Assembly: GCA_023055425.1 (NCBI GenBank)
Contig: JALGPY010000005.1
Span: 87,337,495 to 87,401,494, forward strand
DNA length: 64,000 nt
Origin: Linanthus parryae
Taxonomy: Eukaryota > Streptophyta > Magnoliopsida > Ericales > Polemoniaceae
Direction: 5' to 3'
Below, one piece after another: positions 20,345-35,300 of the stretch (within the stretch, counting starts at the first letter, position 1; the number at the start of each line of letters is the position of its first letter). The position numbers and the translations under genes were made by a program. The notes beneath the pieces are model-generated. The model saw only the letters and a program-made list of their open reading frames with translations. It did no database searches and was not told the origin of the DNA.

Positions 20345-23300
20345 GCAAGATTTTTTTCAGTTGCTCGTACTCAGTAAATATACAATTCTTGATCAATGCA
20401 ATACCTGTTATCCTTAGTTTTAAATGGAGCATTTTATCAATTCGCTTTCTTGTTGCATTGTTTGTTGTTGAAAGCTGTTCATACATATGTGAAATCATTT
20501 AAAGAAGAGTACCAAACAAACCTAATCAATGACAAATCAGTAGTTTCCTACTGTCCTTTAGATTCTACTGTCCTACGGAAGGGTGAGTGAACTTGCTTAG
20601 AGTGAGTTGGAGTGAAGTAGAATTTATTCTCTCTACTACAATTTGTTGTTCTCTCTATACATGTTATTTGCAAAAAGGTTGTGGGTTCCGCCGTGTAAAT
20701 GCAAATGTGTCAGTTCATGAGTGATGTAGACTGCCATGTACACATTGCCGTGTGGTGGTCTGGGTTCATTAAATACTTTCTCCAAAGAGCCGGATTTTCT
20801 GTACTGAGGTTCATCAAATTTTATATCAAATCGGTAGCTTAGAGTGTCTGATTCTAAATCAAGAAGTGGTGAATTGGGATGATATGTGTATTGCACTTTG
20901 ATCGAGTTTAAATAAGTATAAATTGGGATGTCTCAGTTTATGGATTGGATGGCAAGCGAATTGGTCGCAAGCGAATTGTATTACTCTAGTTTTCTTCTTT
21001 TTTGGGGTCATACTTCATATGGTGGGTTTTTCATTCTCTTTAATGGATCCTGGAATATTATTAAATCACTCAACTAGGGGAATGAGACCATCACCGTCAC
21101 CATCACCTTGCTAACTGTTGATAATTACGGCACCATGGAAAGCTAATTATTTAACTGGAATGAGGGTTCATGAAGAAATTTGTTGCTGGGAAGAAGAATC
21201 TTGAGAAGTTGCTGTCATTATTTGAGGGTTTAAGTGATTGAGTCTTGAAAGTGAATTCCAGTAGATTTGATACAACCTATTTGGAAATTTGAATGTGGAA
21301 AGATTGGATTTGATATTAGGCTGTCATATGTGTAAGATTGGATTTTATAGGGTTTACACTTAAAAGCCAACTTCTTGGGTTTCAATAGTGATTGAAGTTC
21401 ATGTAAAGTACTTGAGGGCTGAATATGGATTTTAAATTGCTTATGGACCGACATAATAATTGCTGGTGCAGTAATTAGTTTCGGAATATCGTAAACTTTG
21501 TTACAGGTAACATCCTCAACGTATATATCTAATTTGGAAGTTTCAGAAAGTACCCAAAATATCTCTAAGCATGCTCTGGAAATACTAGTTATAACCTTAA
21601 GTGTACCTTTAATAGTTTCTCATAGATATCCCATGTTTATAAATATTATCTTGCATGTACCAAATATGAGAAGACCAACAATCTTATATATACGTCGCAG
21701 TTTCGGAATCCTTCCGAACAACAATTTTCCTTCTGTTTTCTTTTTCTTACGCTTGAATGAAGTCCGTTACTCGTCGATTTGCTCCATAGCGAAAAGCATC
21801 GGCGCTAACAATTTTCCTTCTTGGTTGGCATGGACTCTAACATTACTTGAAAGCAGTATGCTAATACATACGTCAAAACCGGTATTTAAGACCAATTTAC
21901 TTTTATTCTCTTTCTTGCATTTATTGGGAGTATCTGCTGATGCAGTGATACTTGCTAATTTTGCTATATACTGGAAACTATTGGCTAATAAGCACATGAG
22001 TTGTACTGCATCAAGTGTAACACTATTGGAAAGCCAACATGCTAATACAGGCATAGGAACCTATAGTTAAAACCATTGATACTGTGAGAGTTGGCTTAGC
22101 TCTCCCAATGGTTTGCTTTTTCACTTTCAGACTTCGGTAATTGTTGGCAGAAGAATTCGTGACCCAACTAAGATATCTTTTCTTGGTTGGGATGGGAGGT
22201 GAAGTACAAAGTAGATATTAAGAAGCGTATTTAAATTATTTTGCATGAAGCAGATTTGGTAATGCTTATATTGATTATTTTCAGGCAAGCCTTGTCAAAT
22301 GGTTTTGGAGGTTTTATTTATTTACTCCTCCGTCCCATATTGTTTGTCTTGTTTGACTTTTCACACATATTAAGGTAGCGGAAAAAAGATGCTAAAAAGT
22401 TCATGTTATACCAAAATTACCCTGTATATTAGTGATGGTAGTACATGTGGGTCCATACAAAAATAATAAAGTAACTAGCTAGTGGAGGGCAATAGTGGAA
22501 AAAGTGGTGCTAAAAGGTGGTTGTGTTTCCAAGGAGACATAATTTTGGACAAAGCAAAATGGTGAAGAAGACAAACATTTCGGGACGGAGGAAGTATTTA
22601 ATTGACGTCCTACCGGGTTGGTAGTTTATGGGTGAGTTTGGTGTGGACTTTTGGACTATTAAGTCGATTTAAAAATTACATTGAAAAAATCTGTGACAGT
22701 TTAATTGACGCCCTACTAAACGTTGTTTGTGAGACAATTTTACTCTATGAACTTATAATCCAAATCCAAAAGTCACCAAATAAGTCCACACCAAACATCA
22801 CAGAAAAGTCCAAGGCAGCGTTTAAGTCCAATACAACTTTTAAGTCAAAAAATATTAAACCAAAATCGCTCCATCAGGGAAGTTACAAGTTATTTTAGCT
22901 TTGCATGGCAAATATTGGGTTGGTTGGGTTCCAAAGGAAATAGTATGTAGAATGTAGCTGTGGTGGAAGTGGCATTGATACTTGAATGGTGATAAGGAAT
23001 GACAGATTCTTTGGGAAAAATATTGAGAGTGTAGGGAATTCGGGATGGTCTTTGGTGTGGATGGAATGTTCGACTAAAAGGTCACGGGAAATGTGGGTAT
23101 CTATTATAGCGACTTTCTCATCGAAGTCTATTGTCAGATTTGCTTTCTCACCTTTGATAGTAAGGTCTTTCTTACAGTTAAACATCCATTTTGATTTTGT
23201 TATAATTTTCCTCTCTGTGGAAAAAATCTATTTTGATACACTTAATCAATGTTGTTCTTTTTTGTTCAAGAGTTTTGGAATTGGTCAGGTTCGTCTGCTA

Positions 23301-26300
23301 TTTACTATCGTTTCCATTGTCAGTCTCGTCGTGAAAACTGGATAATTTCCTTTAGCAGAAGACACTAGTTAATGTGCTTTACAACCTTTTGGGTTGTACA
23401 GAGGCTCTTGTTCCTACTTAGTATTTTAGCTATAATATAATGATTGACCAAATTATATTTTTCCATGTCTTGCGATCTGAAAGAACAATGTGGCTAGTAG
23501 ATTAGTTACCGAAAGCTAACAAGCCATTATGGTGGAACTGAAACATGAGGGATGAAAATGAATATGAGGTGAAACTTGAAACTTGTAAGGCGTAAAATTA
23601 CTTTTCTCTACCCTATTTCATATTGAACCACAAATAACTTGAGGTGTCACATAACACAACTTTCTGGAAGTTGACAGGGTAGCCACCCGAGTATCACGAA
23701 AACGGGCACTTTTAAACCTCAAGGTCGAAAATGAAAATGAAGAAACATTGGAAAGATGTGAATTGCCTAAAATGATTGACTGTCAACATTGGGCTTGTTT
23801 GGATGGGATTATTGGTGAGATAGTGGATTGGTCAATACTCTGAAGTTGGAAAGTCAATAATCTCATCTATCTCACCAAATTTCCTGAGACGTGTTTTTAA
23901 AATCCGGAGACCTATATTTGAAAATCGGAGTCCTATTGTAACGAATCCAAAACCCTATCTTTGAAAGTCAATAGTGTTAATTCCAGAAACGAAGGAAATT
24001 CAACTCCTTCAATTGGGGGCCTTTCGATCCAATCAAATAGAACATGTGGCGGCATACGAATTGTCTATTATAAGTAATCCGGATCCCTGTTGTTGCAAAT
24101 CCGGAACCCTAATTTTGAAAGTAGCGATCAGGATCAATTTTTGTCTAAAAAATACCCGGAACCCTAGAATAGGGAAATATGGTTGCGTTTGTAATGATCT
24201 ACGCCAATAATTTCATCCATCCAAACGACCAAAATTAAAAGAGCTTGTAAGCTCATACTCTGTTCTTAGTATCGTTTGATACTCGATACGTATCGACGAT
24301 AGGATACGATACAGTCAATCAACGTTACGTATCAATGCTTGAATTGCAAATGAATGTGTACTGAACTGTATCGAGAGATAAATATCCGATACCATACGTA
24401 TCCTGTATCGCACGATACGTTTAGGACCTGAGCTCCGTCGGGTTTGCCAACCCGATTGGTAGAGAACTTCATATTGTGTGAATTTTATGAAGATTTTGCT
24501 AGATTGTCCTACTTTTGAGGTTTGCCTCGACCTTACTATTTTGAAATTCTTGTAGTTGATTAGTCCTTGAGAAGAAACAAGATACCAGATAAGAGACGGA
24601 TTGCCCAATCCCAGCCCAGCCTGAGTTAAGAGCAACGCCAGCCCGTCGGAGCCCAAATTCGTACAAATCAATTCGGGTTTGGGCTGAATTCCGGCTAGTA
24701 TATTAACCTTAAAAAACTTAAAAACAAGAGTAATAAATTGTTGGTGAAAAAAATAAATCAACTAGTTCAAGAACAAAATAATGATTAAAACATCGCTAAT
24801 AATAGAAGAAATGTAGCAGATTCATGTTAGATATGCTACATAATTCTCACAAAATATAATATTTATAGGTAATACTAATAGTCATGCAAATCGGGCAATT
24901 CGGGTTAGCCCGTCATTTACTATTTGTGCCCAAGCCCGACCCTAATTGCAATTCGGGCTGAGAATTTCTGTCCAAGCCCGTCCAAATTACTAAATTTATA
25001 TGCCCGGGCCCTATTTTAGTTCGGGCTAGGTTCGGGTTGGTCGGGTTCAACCCGCCCAAGTTGCACCCCTAGGTGGAATACTGTCGTGTTAGTCATGTGA
25101 GTGGGGACTAATTACATATCGCTAATTCTAGTATTCTGATTAAGTAATTGTAGTAATATTTGTTACACATAACAGGCTATTACTTGTTGTTAGCTACCTG
25201 ACGAACATATGAGAGTAAATGTTTGTTACAATCCATAAATTCTTCAGTATAAGGGTCAGTATATTTTTCTTGAAGCTGTTTTAAGAATGGTGTCTTTATC
25301 GCTACGATACACGATACGATATGATACCAATTTGTACAATCCTATTATCGATACACGATACGTAACAAACTTGACAACTATGAGCTCATAAGCGCATCCA
25401 AACGGCACCCCTAAAATCTCTTCACGCAATTGAATCATATTCTGAACTGAAACGGGCATATCCAGATCTCTGCTTCTTTCCTGGGGAATTAGAGATTGAC
25501 AAAACTTTTCACCAAGAAGAAAAAACATTGACAAACTGAATAATAATGGAGTTTAGGCAAATAAGAATAATTAAAAGCGTTTTATGAAACAAATAGATCA
25601 TCACTTTCTCAGTTCCTCCCTCTCCGCACCATTTTCTTTTGTCGGATGTGATCTTGTCCTGGTCAAGCCTTATCAGAGCCATAGCTATGTAAAGCCAGAT
25701 GCGTAAAACCACCCTGTAGTTAAGTTGTACATATCAACCAAACCAGGGAACCCTCGTCTCCACCTGCTCTAAGATGGTCGATCTGTACAACATATCAAAT
25801 AACTTCCTCAATCCTTACAATAAAGTATTGCCATTGTCAAAAGAGAGAGTTTAGGATATTTAAAGTATCCAATGAAACAACCAAGTATAGATAACAAACT
25901 TATTGAAGTGAGGAGATAAAATGTTGCATATGATGACTAGGTATCTAAGAAGAAAGCTAATACTGTCGTATGTTCTATCAATCCGATTAAGTTGATCAGA
26001 AGGTAATAAACAATCTTGAAAGGCTTGAGAGCCATCTGATTTCATTTACCGACATGAAGAGATTTTGTTTCACATTTTCTTGCTAGTATTTCCAATGTTT
26101 AATCCTCAAGAAATTGAGTAATAAATTTGTAAGGAGGAATGACTTAATTACGTCATGAAAGATCATAGAAAGAGTACCCACCGAAATAATTATATCCAGG
26201 GTATCTTACAACTCAAGATGCATGTCTCCTCACATGAGACCTTCCTCTAAAAGTTCAGAGGTATTTTGATTTCTACCATTGATTACTTTGAAACTAGTAA

Positions 26301-29300
26301 GAGGCTGATTCCTCTGCAACAGGGGCAACGCTATATCCTATATAGCGTTGAGAGCCATCTGATTTCATTTACCGACATGAAGAGAATTTGTTTCGCATTT
26401 TCTTGCTAGTATTTCCAATGTTTAATCCTCAAGAAATTGAGTAATAAATTTGTAAGGAGGAATGACTTAATTACGTCATGAAAGATCATAGAAAGAGTAC
26501 CCACCGAAATAATTATATCCAGGGTATCTTACAACTCAAGATGCATGTCTCCTCACATGAGACCTTCCTCTAAAAGTTCAGAGGTATTTTGATTTCTACC
26601 ATTGATTACTTTGAAACTAGTAAGAGGCTGATTCCTCTGCAACAGGGGCAACGCTATATCCTATAGCAACATGTCAAAGTGATAATTGGAGTCTATATCT
26701 TGATGATTCACCATACATCATCCAGCTAGTTAAGGTGGTTGTAACTCATGGAGGTTGGAGACAACTTCTACACATAGTTAGAAGTGGAATGTATCATACA
26801 GAATCTAGTGCTTTTTCTGAATGACAGTGGGAACATCAAGGTTATCAAAACTATCGGATTTACGAAATGGAAGAAAACATCATGCTCTAATCTGCTACTG
26901 GTTAATACTCTTCAGGCTTGGCACCGCTTAGGGAGGCTGGTTTTTGCGTCGTTGACAAAAAAGCTTCAGTTATGGTGATTTCTTCCAAAGGTTAATCAAT
27001 AGCTTATTCTGGTATTGGAGATTTTACTAATAGTGATGGTAAAAGAATACTGGATGGGTTGGATATGTTATGCAAATCCCAGAAATACTTTTCGGGGGAA
27101 AGTTTCTCCCTCTGAAGAAGCTCTCCGTGTGCTTGGTTTGTACTTGAAGAAAAGTGAAATACTTTGTGGAAAATGCTCTCCTAGGAAGCAAATCATAGCA
27201 TTTGTGACCGTTTGAGTTGACAATGACCAATCTTAAGTGGCAGAGATCAAGGTTGCTTCACCATTATTATTAATATGTAGAAAAGCAGGACTTCCAATTA
27301 CCTTTCCTGGAAGAGAAGTGAAAAATATAGTTTGAGGATAGATGTGGAAAGAAAACATTCCTCAATGTTTTTATGTTAATATTCTGGTGGAAATGGATAA
27401 ATCCCATAGGATGCGGTGAGAACTGTTTGTTCTAAAAGCTATTTAAACCTTAAAGATTGACAAACCTTTCGATTTAGTGGTAGTATGCAGGGGACGATCA
27501 TTGATTCTTGGTATCAAAGTTCTCTTTAATAAGCAGGAATTCTTTCCGAGGAATGAAAATAAATAAATAAATAAATAAAATAAGCAGGGACTATGAATTC
27601 TTATACTTTTTGTGCAGGAATTGATTTCCAATCATGTTATCGAAGCCATTGGGCTTCTAGCTTTCTTTGCACATGAACTATTGAAGAAATTTATGCACTG
27701 TTCTGAATAAACTATTATTTTGCTTCAACAGTCGTTGTACAAGCATTGCTTGGGTTCCAAATGGGGATGGTACCTTTATTGTTGCTCATGCAGATGGAAA
27801 CTTTTACGTATACGAGAAGGCAAGCTTCAGCTAGTACTAAAAGTTCTTTTCTCTACTACTAAGTTACATGGATTTGGTGCTGATGTTCTCATAATGTTTT
27901 TATCTTCTTGTGTTATTCAGAATAAAGATGGTTCTGGCGATCCATCATTCCCTATTATCAAGGACCAGACCCAATTTTCTGTTGCACATGCACGCTACAG
28001 TAAGGTACTCGTCGTATTTACAAGACTTGGGATTTCCTAGTAGCATGAATTCATATTTGTGAAGTTTGTTTCTCTTTTCTGTCTATTTCCTGGATTCCTT
28101 TTAAGCTTTCAAGTAGCAGCTTGAAGGGATCAAATGTTAGCCTAGTCAAGAAGATGAATATTTTGAAGTGATAGTATGATATAATATTTACATTAATACT
28201 CCATCACCTTTTCAAACTCTGCTAAAAGTAAACTTATGTAGATAAGGGTTACAAACCACCAAGGTGCTTCATCTAGGGTTGTAAATAGTTCTTAATTTTG
28301 TTTGGTAGCTCCACGTAAATTAGCTGCAGCAATCTCTTACTTCAAGATGGCGCACATTTTAATCTAACGTGTCCAAATAATCTGTTCTCTTTCCTTTTAA
28401 ATGCTTGGAATTCGTTAGACTGACAATAGTGTCCAATAAAGGGTAATCAATGTTGTGGGACTGAGAGAAATATGGGACAGTAATGCAAATAAATAATATC
28501 TCGAATTTCAAATTTGTCTGCACTTAGTGCGTGTCTCCTTGAAACTCAGTGTTCCATAGAAAGACCATCTTGTTGCGTTGTGGGAGTAAATTGGCTCAAC
28601 CTTATATGCAATGCAGTTTCCTTCTGAAAATGGCAAGGAATAAAATCCGTTTTCACTGTACACTTTCCTGATTAGAATGTAGATACTGTCACTCCACAGC
28701 TTAATTAGTGAGAAATAACTTCTCAAATAAACGTTAGTCTAGGTACAAGATCCCTCGACCATCTCAGTGAGGTGGTAATCTGTGTGCCATGTTTGGCTCT
28801 GAGTTCAGCATTATGACAAACTTGGCACCACTGTAAAAGCAAATTTATCACCGAATCCGGTGGTAAGTGGTAACCTTCATGTATATATCTGAAAATTCAT
28901 GTAGTGTGTGATATTGCTCTGCTGTACTGAACTATACTTGAATATTATCCTTGGTGCCAAATATTACATTTGCACATTAGATGGCATTACACGCCATTCG
29001 TGTGGCAGTGTCGTCGAACCACTGGGCTTGCCCTTATGGGGTTACATACCTCCAAATAAATAACACTAAGAACACACCAAGATGTTACAGTTGGTTGAAC
29101 TTGTCTCCTCATACGATTCAAATGATAACAATGAGAATATGGGTCACTTGAGCTCCAAGACATTCACATGCATGGTTCAGACTGTACCAAACTACTTTTA
29201 TAATATTTATACAATGCACACTACCAATTGGCTATGTGAATACTTCGTCCTTCATATTCATATGTATCATTTACTTTTCAGTTGCCATGAATATTTGAAT

Positions 29301-32300
29301 TAACATCCTTGCACTTCATATTATACTATGCTTACAGGAATGTATAGCGTATATTCTCCAGCATAAAGTTGAATGAACCTAGCGAAATGGCTCAATCTTG
29401 TTTCAATTTAACAGTTTAGGTCATTGCTTTGATTTTCAAGTATTAAACTTGCGTTTACTTCCTGAGGAACCGTAATGCTTTACTTCTGTGTCTCCACTTG
29501 CATTATCTTCCGATTTGACATGTCTAAGAATGCCAGTTCTCGTCACGTACTTTTGCATTCAGTCTTATCGTACATGCATTGTTGGCCCCCATGTTAAATT
29601 CACTGCACAGTCTGCATGCATTATAGCTATCACTGTGATTTTTTTTTTTTTTTCTTCTGGAAATTGTAGCTTTATTTCAATAAATAGAACTATTGCAGTC
29701 CAATAAGAAAAAGGCAGAGAGGTACAACCTACCATCTACTTGACATGGACATTCATTAAGATTTATTACAAGGAAGAAATGAATCATCTTATGAATTAAG
29801 CTAGCATCTCATGAAGTACTCATTGATTTATTAGGCAAGTAATATCACTAGCATAGCACAGAGTCCCAGACTCGTGTTTCATAATAACAGTGTCTACTGA
29901 AGAGTTTTGACCATTCTCACTGTTTTCTAGTCCTAAGATGACTTTTACTTTAAAGTTACAAATACTGACTGTATCTTAACCAGTAAGATATAATATGTTA
30001 AACTAGTATGGTAATTATATTGAAACACTTAATACTATAGGTATAACCCTTTACCTTTTTGGCAGGCATATAGAGCGTTGTGCTAAATTATGTGAAATCC
30101 TTGCTAAAAGAAAACAATACATATACACAGCTTATATTTAACTTGCTCTCCTCATAAAAAAGGAAAAATAAAAGATTACCCAAAATGATATTGTATGACA
30201 CAGTTGATTTAGTGCACATCACTTGAAGACATAATATCAGTTTTCCGATTTCCAATTGCTACTATTTGTTTAATTGGAGTTCCCATGTGCGTCGTGTGTG
30301 TTCCAATATGTTTTCGTGAGTTTGGCTAACAGAATTCAACAAAAGAGATTATCTCTGATCACAGAAAGTGATTCCTGTCACCTTGTGCATATGCAAGACA
30401 TTTCACTTTGCAGCATGAGAAGTCAAGCATTCTGACTTTTTTTTTGTGGAGTTGTGATATTAGGAATCATAACCATATGTAGTATAGGACGAGAACAATT
30501 TCGACACGTATCACTCTTTGATTCCCAAACAATAACCTTGTTTTAGTTCCAATAAATATATTCTGCATGAGCTCGAAACAATCTAGTCGGCACATCTGGT
30601 TTCTCCTTTCCATTTGTTCCCTAAGTTGTGTAAAGTTGAGAAATGTGTTCTTCCGAGATACTATTATCTTTTGTTGTTCCTTCTTTCTGTCTCATGTTTT
30701 ATTTCTCTAAAGTCCTCAAGTCGAAAAAAAAGTCTTGACACTCTTACTTGAATACAGTATCCACCCTAACAACTATGATCTGGAGTTCTTCCACCTTCTG
30801 TACTGTATGGTTGTTGACTTCCTGCAGTTATATGCAGAACCCAATTGCTAAATGGCATATATGCCAAGGTGCTATCAACAGCGTTGTTTTCTCAACAGAT
30901 GGGACACATGTTGCGACTGTTGGTAGGGATGGTATTGTCTTAGCCTCTTATAAATCAGCAGCTCTTCTGTTCTCCTCTCCTCTTCCTCTATCTTGTTCTT
31001 CTTGTGTTTCTTAGTGACAAATCTGGGTTTTGACAAAAGACATGAATGTAGGTTATCTGCGAGTATTTGATTACAAAAATGAACAACTAATATGTGGTGG
31101 CAAAAGCTATTATGGTGCTCTTCTATGCTGTGCTTGGAGGTGAGTGGCTGCACTAGCTTTGCCTTCAAATATGCATTCTCATTGGCGCTCCTCACCTTAT
31201 TACTGAATTTCTGTAGGGTTCTAAAATTCTCTTGACAAAGTGAAACGTCTCATATGTATTCATTTCTTTTATTACTTATTGAAGCCGCTTCTTTTGATTG
31301 TGGTGTTTCTTTTTTATCTCAATAAAACACTCTACTTATCAAAGAAATGTTTAACAATTGGTTCAAAATGAAACTCAACAGCACGGATGGCAAATATATT
31401 TTAACGGGAGGTGAAGATGATTTGGTTCAAGTTTGGAGTATGGAAGATCGGAAGGTTGTGGCATGGGGTGAAGGACACAACTCATGGGTAAGTTTTCTTC
31501 AATACTTTGTAAGAAAAATATTTTTATTCAATATTTCATTCTGTTAGAAATTGCTGACATCATATTCACACTTTTATATTGGTGACAGGTCAGTGGAGTA
31601 GCATTTGATTCATATTGGTTACCTCCAAATGCAGATGATTCAAGGGAAAACATCATCTATCGTTTTGGATCTGTTGGGCAGGTATCTTTTCTCTTTGAGA
31701 AGGAAACACTAGTTTTTTGAATAAAGAAACCTACGAAAAGGTGAAAGAAAGACAGTATAGTATTATACCATGGGAAATGACCAAAAGAAAAGAGAAACGT
31801 AGAATAAGAATCTAGGAAGTTAAAAAGGTACACTCCTGAGTTCTCAACAGGAAAAATATCCTCTTAAAACGACCATACATCCGTCTGGAAGATAGCTCCT
31901 TCTGAATCATGAACATTAACTCAGTGTGCAACTATGTGTTGCTAGTTGCCACGTGGTCTTGATTTCCTGCTCCTCCACCGTTAACTCAGTTTGCAAGGTG
32001 CTCCACTTCACAGAACTCTCATTCGTGAAAGGTCTCCTACCAAGCTCAAAATGTATCTTTTGAGGAGCCACTTTATGAGTACCAGACGGAACTACAAGGA
32101 CGTACCAGAATGAGTCGCATTTGGTTGATTAAGGATTGCAACATTTTATGGTGCTTATGTCGCTCTTCACATCATTTATTCATAGTATTAATTAACCTTC
32201 GAGCAAATTAGTGCTAGCTCAAATGATATAGGTCTGTCCAGCAAACCCCAAAATGGAGGAGGAGAATATAATTAATTGACAGTTAAAAATAAAAATAAAA

Positions 32301-35300
32301 CCTGAATTCATAGTTGTCAAATCGGGATTCACATAGTGAATCGAAATTCACCTTCACTGAATCGTAAATCGAATCGAATCGTGAATCGTAAAGATTCAGC
32401 TTGCAATATTTTTATGTAGATATAATAAAATATTTCATAAAGCTATAGCATTATTAAACAAAATATTCATACTTTTACAAAAAGAAAGCTCAAATTATTG
32501 GAAACTCGCATCCGTAACTAGTGATTAGGAGTTTCACACATCAAAAAGATAACGAATAATCTAGTTATAGATAGGCATGTGGAGCAAGGAACTACAAGAT
32601 GCCAAGGGGATTGAAATAATAGAAAACTTTTAGCCTTGGACTTGAGAAAAATGCACTAGTAATTTAAAACAAATGCGTGTTGCAAAACAGACATAAATGT
32701 AGGAAGTAATGTAGGAAGTATTAGTTCTTAAAGTGATGCCGCAACTGAAGTAGACCTTCAGATGAATCGAAGGTGAATCGTAGAATCGGTCTGAATCGCA
32801 ACTGAATCGTAAGATTCAGACTCTTGAATCGGGATTCAAATATATTTTTGGCCATTAAAGATTCACTAAGGGATTCGCATCGTTTCATGGGTGAATCGAA
32901 TCGAATCGTAGGATACGAATCGTGAATCGTAAGATTTTGATAACTATGCCTGAATTTGATATCATTGTAGCCTTCCGCCCCAAACCCTTATTTAAGGCCT
33001 GGAACGCCTTTACCACCATATTCCTATGAAGCGTCCAAGACTACCACTATGAGGCGTCAAAGTATAACTTATATAAATATCAACTAAACAACATAGCAAT
33101 GATTCAAATCATAACATCAACATAGCCTAGTACTTATTCCAAGATCGACGAATATCAACTACAATTACTAAAACTTGATCATTTTAATTCAGAATAAGAA
33201 ATATATATTTAATAAAATAAGTAAACAATAACTATGACCCAAGCCCAGAACCACAACTAAGCAAGTGCTCGATCCCCAGAAATATTTTGTGTCGAAGTGT
33301 AACCCCATCAGCTCACTAAACTGGACAACTGACCGAAAGGTTCAAAACCACATACCATAAAAGTGAGATTTTTGCAAAGTTCAGATGTCAAACCAAGGCA
33401 ACAAATTTGCGGTCAACTACTGCGGTTGTATGCAAATCTCAATGCATCTACCTTTTACACAATTAAAGTTCAAAATATAAATTAATATGACATTTTTTTA
33501 GCGCATAATTAGTCAGTACACCCTCCATTCCATTGTTTGTGTCCACCTTTCCGGAAATAGGTGTCCCAATTTATACGTTCACCTACACAAAAGTTACTTA
33601 CTTTTTCTTTTTTTCACCCCATACTTCTTTTTATTTCTTACTTTTTCACATCCCAGAAGAGTACCATATAAGAAAAAGGACAATTTTGTAAATCTACTAA
33701 AAAGCATCTCCATAGTCCACGTAAAAAGTCCAACAAGGCACATAAAATGAGACAGAGAGAGTCACTCATGTGTCACCAAATAGCATTATTTTTTTTTAAT
33801 GGTAAAGAAAATTTATTCAACAAAAAAAGGGGTAAATATAACAATAGATCAACTTAGGTGTTGATAAAATCTAGAAAGTGAAATCTCAATGCATCTACCT
33901 TTTACACAATTAAAGTTCAAAATATAAATTAATATGACATTTTTTTAGCGCATAATTAGTCAGTACACCCTTCATTCCATTGTTTGTGTCCACCTTTCCG
34001 GAAATAGGTGTCCCAATTTATACGTTCACCTACACAAAAGTTACTTACTTTTTCCTTTTTTCACCCCATACTTCTTTTTATTTCTTACTTTTTCACATCC
34101 CAGAAGAGTACCATATAAGAAAAAGGACAATTTTGTAAATCTACTAAAAAGCATCTCCATAGTCCACGTAAAAAGTCCAACAAGGCACATAAAATGAGAC
34201 AGAGAGAGTCACTCATGTGTCACCAAATAGCATTATTTTTTTTTAATGGTAAAGAAAATTTATTCAACAAAAAAAGGGGTAAATATAACGATAGATCAAC
34301 TTAGGTGTTGATAAAATCTAGAAAGTGAAAAGTGCAAATGCAGAGTTGGAATAACTTCCGTCTAACCAAAATCGTAAAGTCTGTACGAAGTACGAACTAG
34401 GCCCTTAATTGGTTAGCCCGGCCGTCGAAAATATGACGACTCCTTTCCCTCCAAACTTGCCATATTATACACAGTGGATCAACTTGCCAAATCTTCCCCT
34501 GCTAGGACCTTTGTAACCTCCCGACCAGAATTGAAGCTGGGTCATTATGTCAGGGATTTTGAACAAACCCCAGATAGTTTCCCAAAGAACCCTAGCAACT
34601 GAAACAGTGTAGCAACAAATGTGACACTGTTTCTACTGAGCATTTGCACATAACACACCGATTAGGTAGCCTGAACCCTCTTCGTGGTAGGTTGTCCAAT
34701 GTTAGAATAGCATTTTTTATAGCCAACCATGCAAAGAAACTTACTTTTAAGGGAGTGCCAGAGTGCCTGATTTCCAGATTGCTTTAAATGGGATTCTCAA
34801 CAGAAGCAGAGTTAGAATAGAAACCACTCTATTCTAACCACTCACAGAGAACTTTTGTTGACCCCATCCCAACAAACCTTGTCACAGTTGCCCACATCCA
34901 CTCGAACATCGTATACCTTTACTAAAAACTGTTACAGACTATCAACCTCTCAGTCGTGCAAGTTACGAATGAACAAAGGATCCCTAACAACAATTCCATA
35001 TGTGATCTTCAAGAAATCTGTAACCTTTGCATCTTTATAGTGGAAAAGTTGAAGACGACAGGATAAGATGTATATAATGCCTAATTTCCGCACCATATGT
35101 CATTTCAAAAGCTTATCCGAGTACCAACACCAACCTGAAAGTGAATTCTCCTTGAGATATCAGACCACTTTTGCGAATAAACTTCCACACACCAATCTCA
35201 TGGCTCTCTCTTTCTTCCTTAGATATTCATCGTCCTTCTAAAACACCAAACTTGGTGGCAATAACTCTTCTCCATAGACTGTTTTCGTCACACATAAACC

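Larger units (their letters stand above)
33434..34327 (+). repeat. 447-bp tandem duplication including a Stowaway MITE and a LINE tail
   Basis: 33434-33880 (AAATCTCAATGCATCTACC...) recurs at 33881-34327 with very few changes (CCCTCC/CCTTCA, TTTCTTTT/TTCCTTTT, ACAATAG/ACGATAG). Each copy carries the same Stowaway-like insert and the poly-T end of the neighbouring LINE. The duplication is therefore younger than both insertions. Confidence 0.92.

Noticed and set aside
23000..23345. Possible LINE fragment in intron 4
   Set aside because: A few Trp-rich words looked LINE-like, but no ordered RT or zf-RVT motifs could be followed.
29639..29654. Poly-T as evidence of an inverted LINE or SINE in intron 6
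   Set aside because: No coding part, promoter boxes or target duplicate could be seen; kept only as a note in the intron entry.
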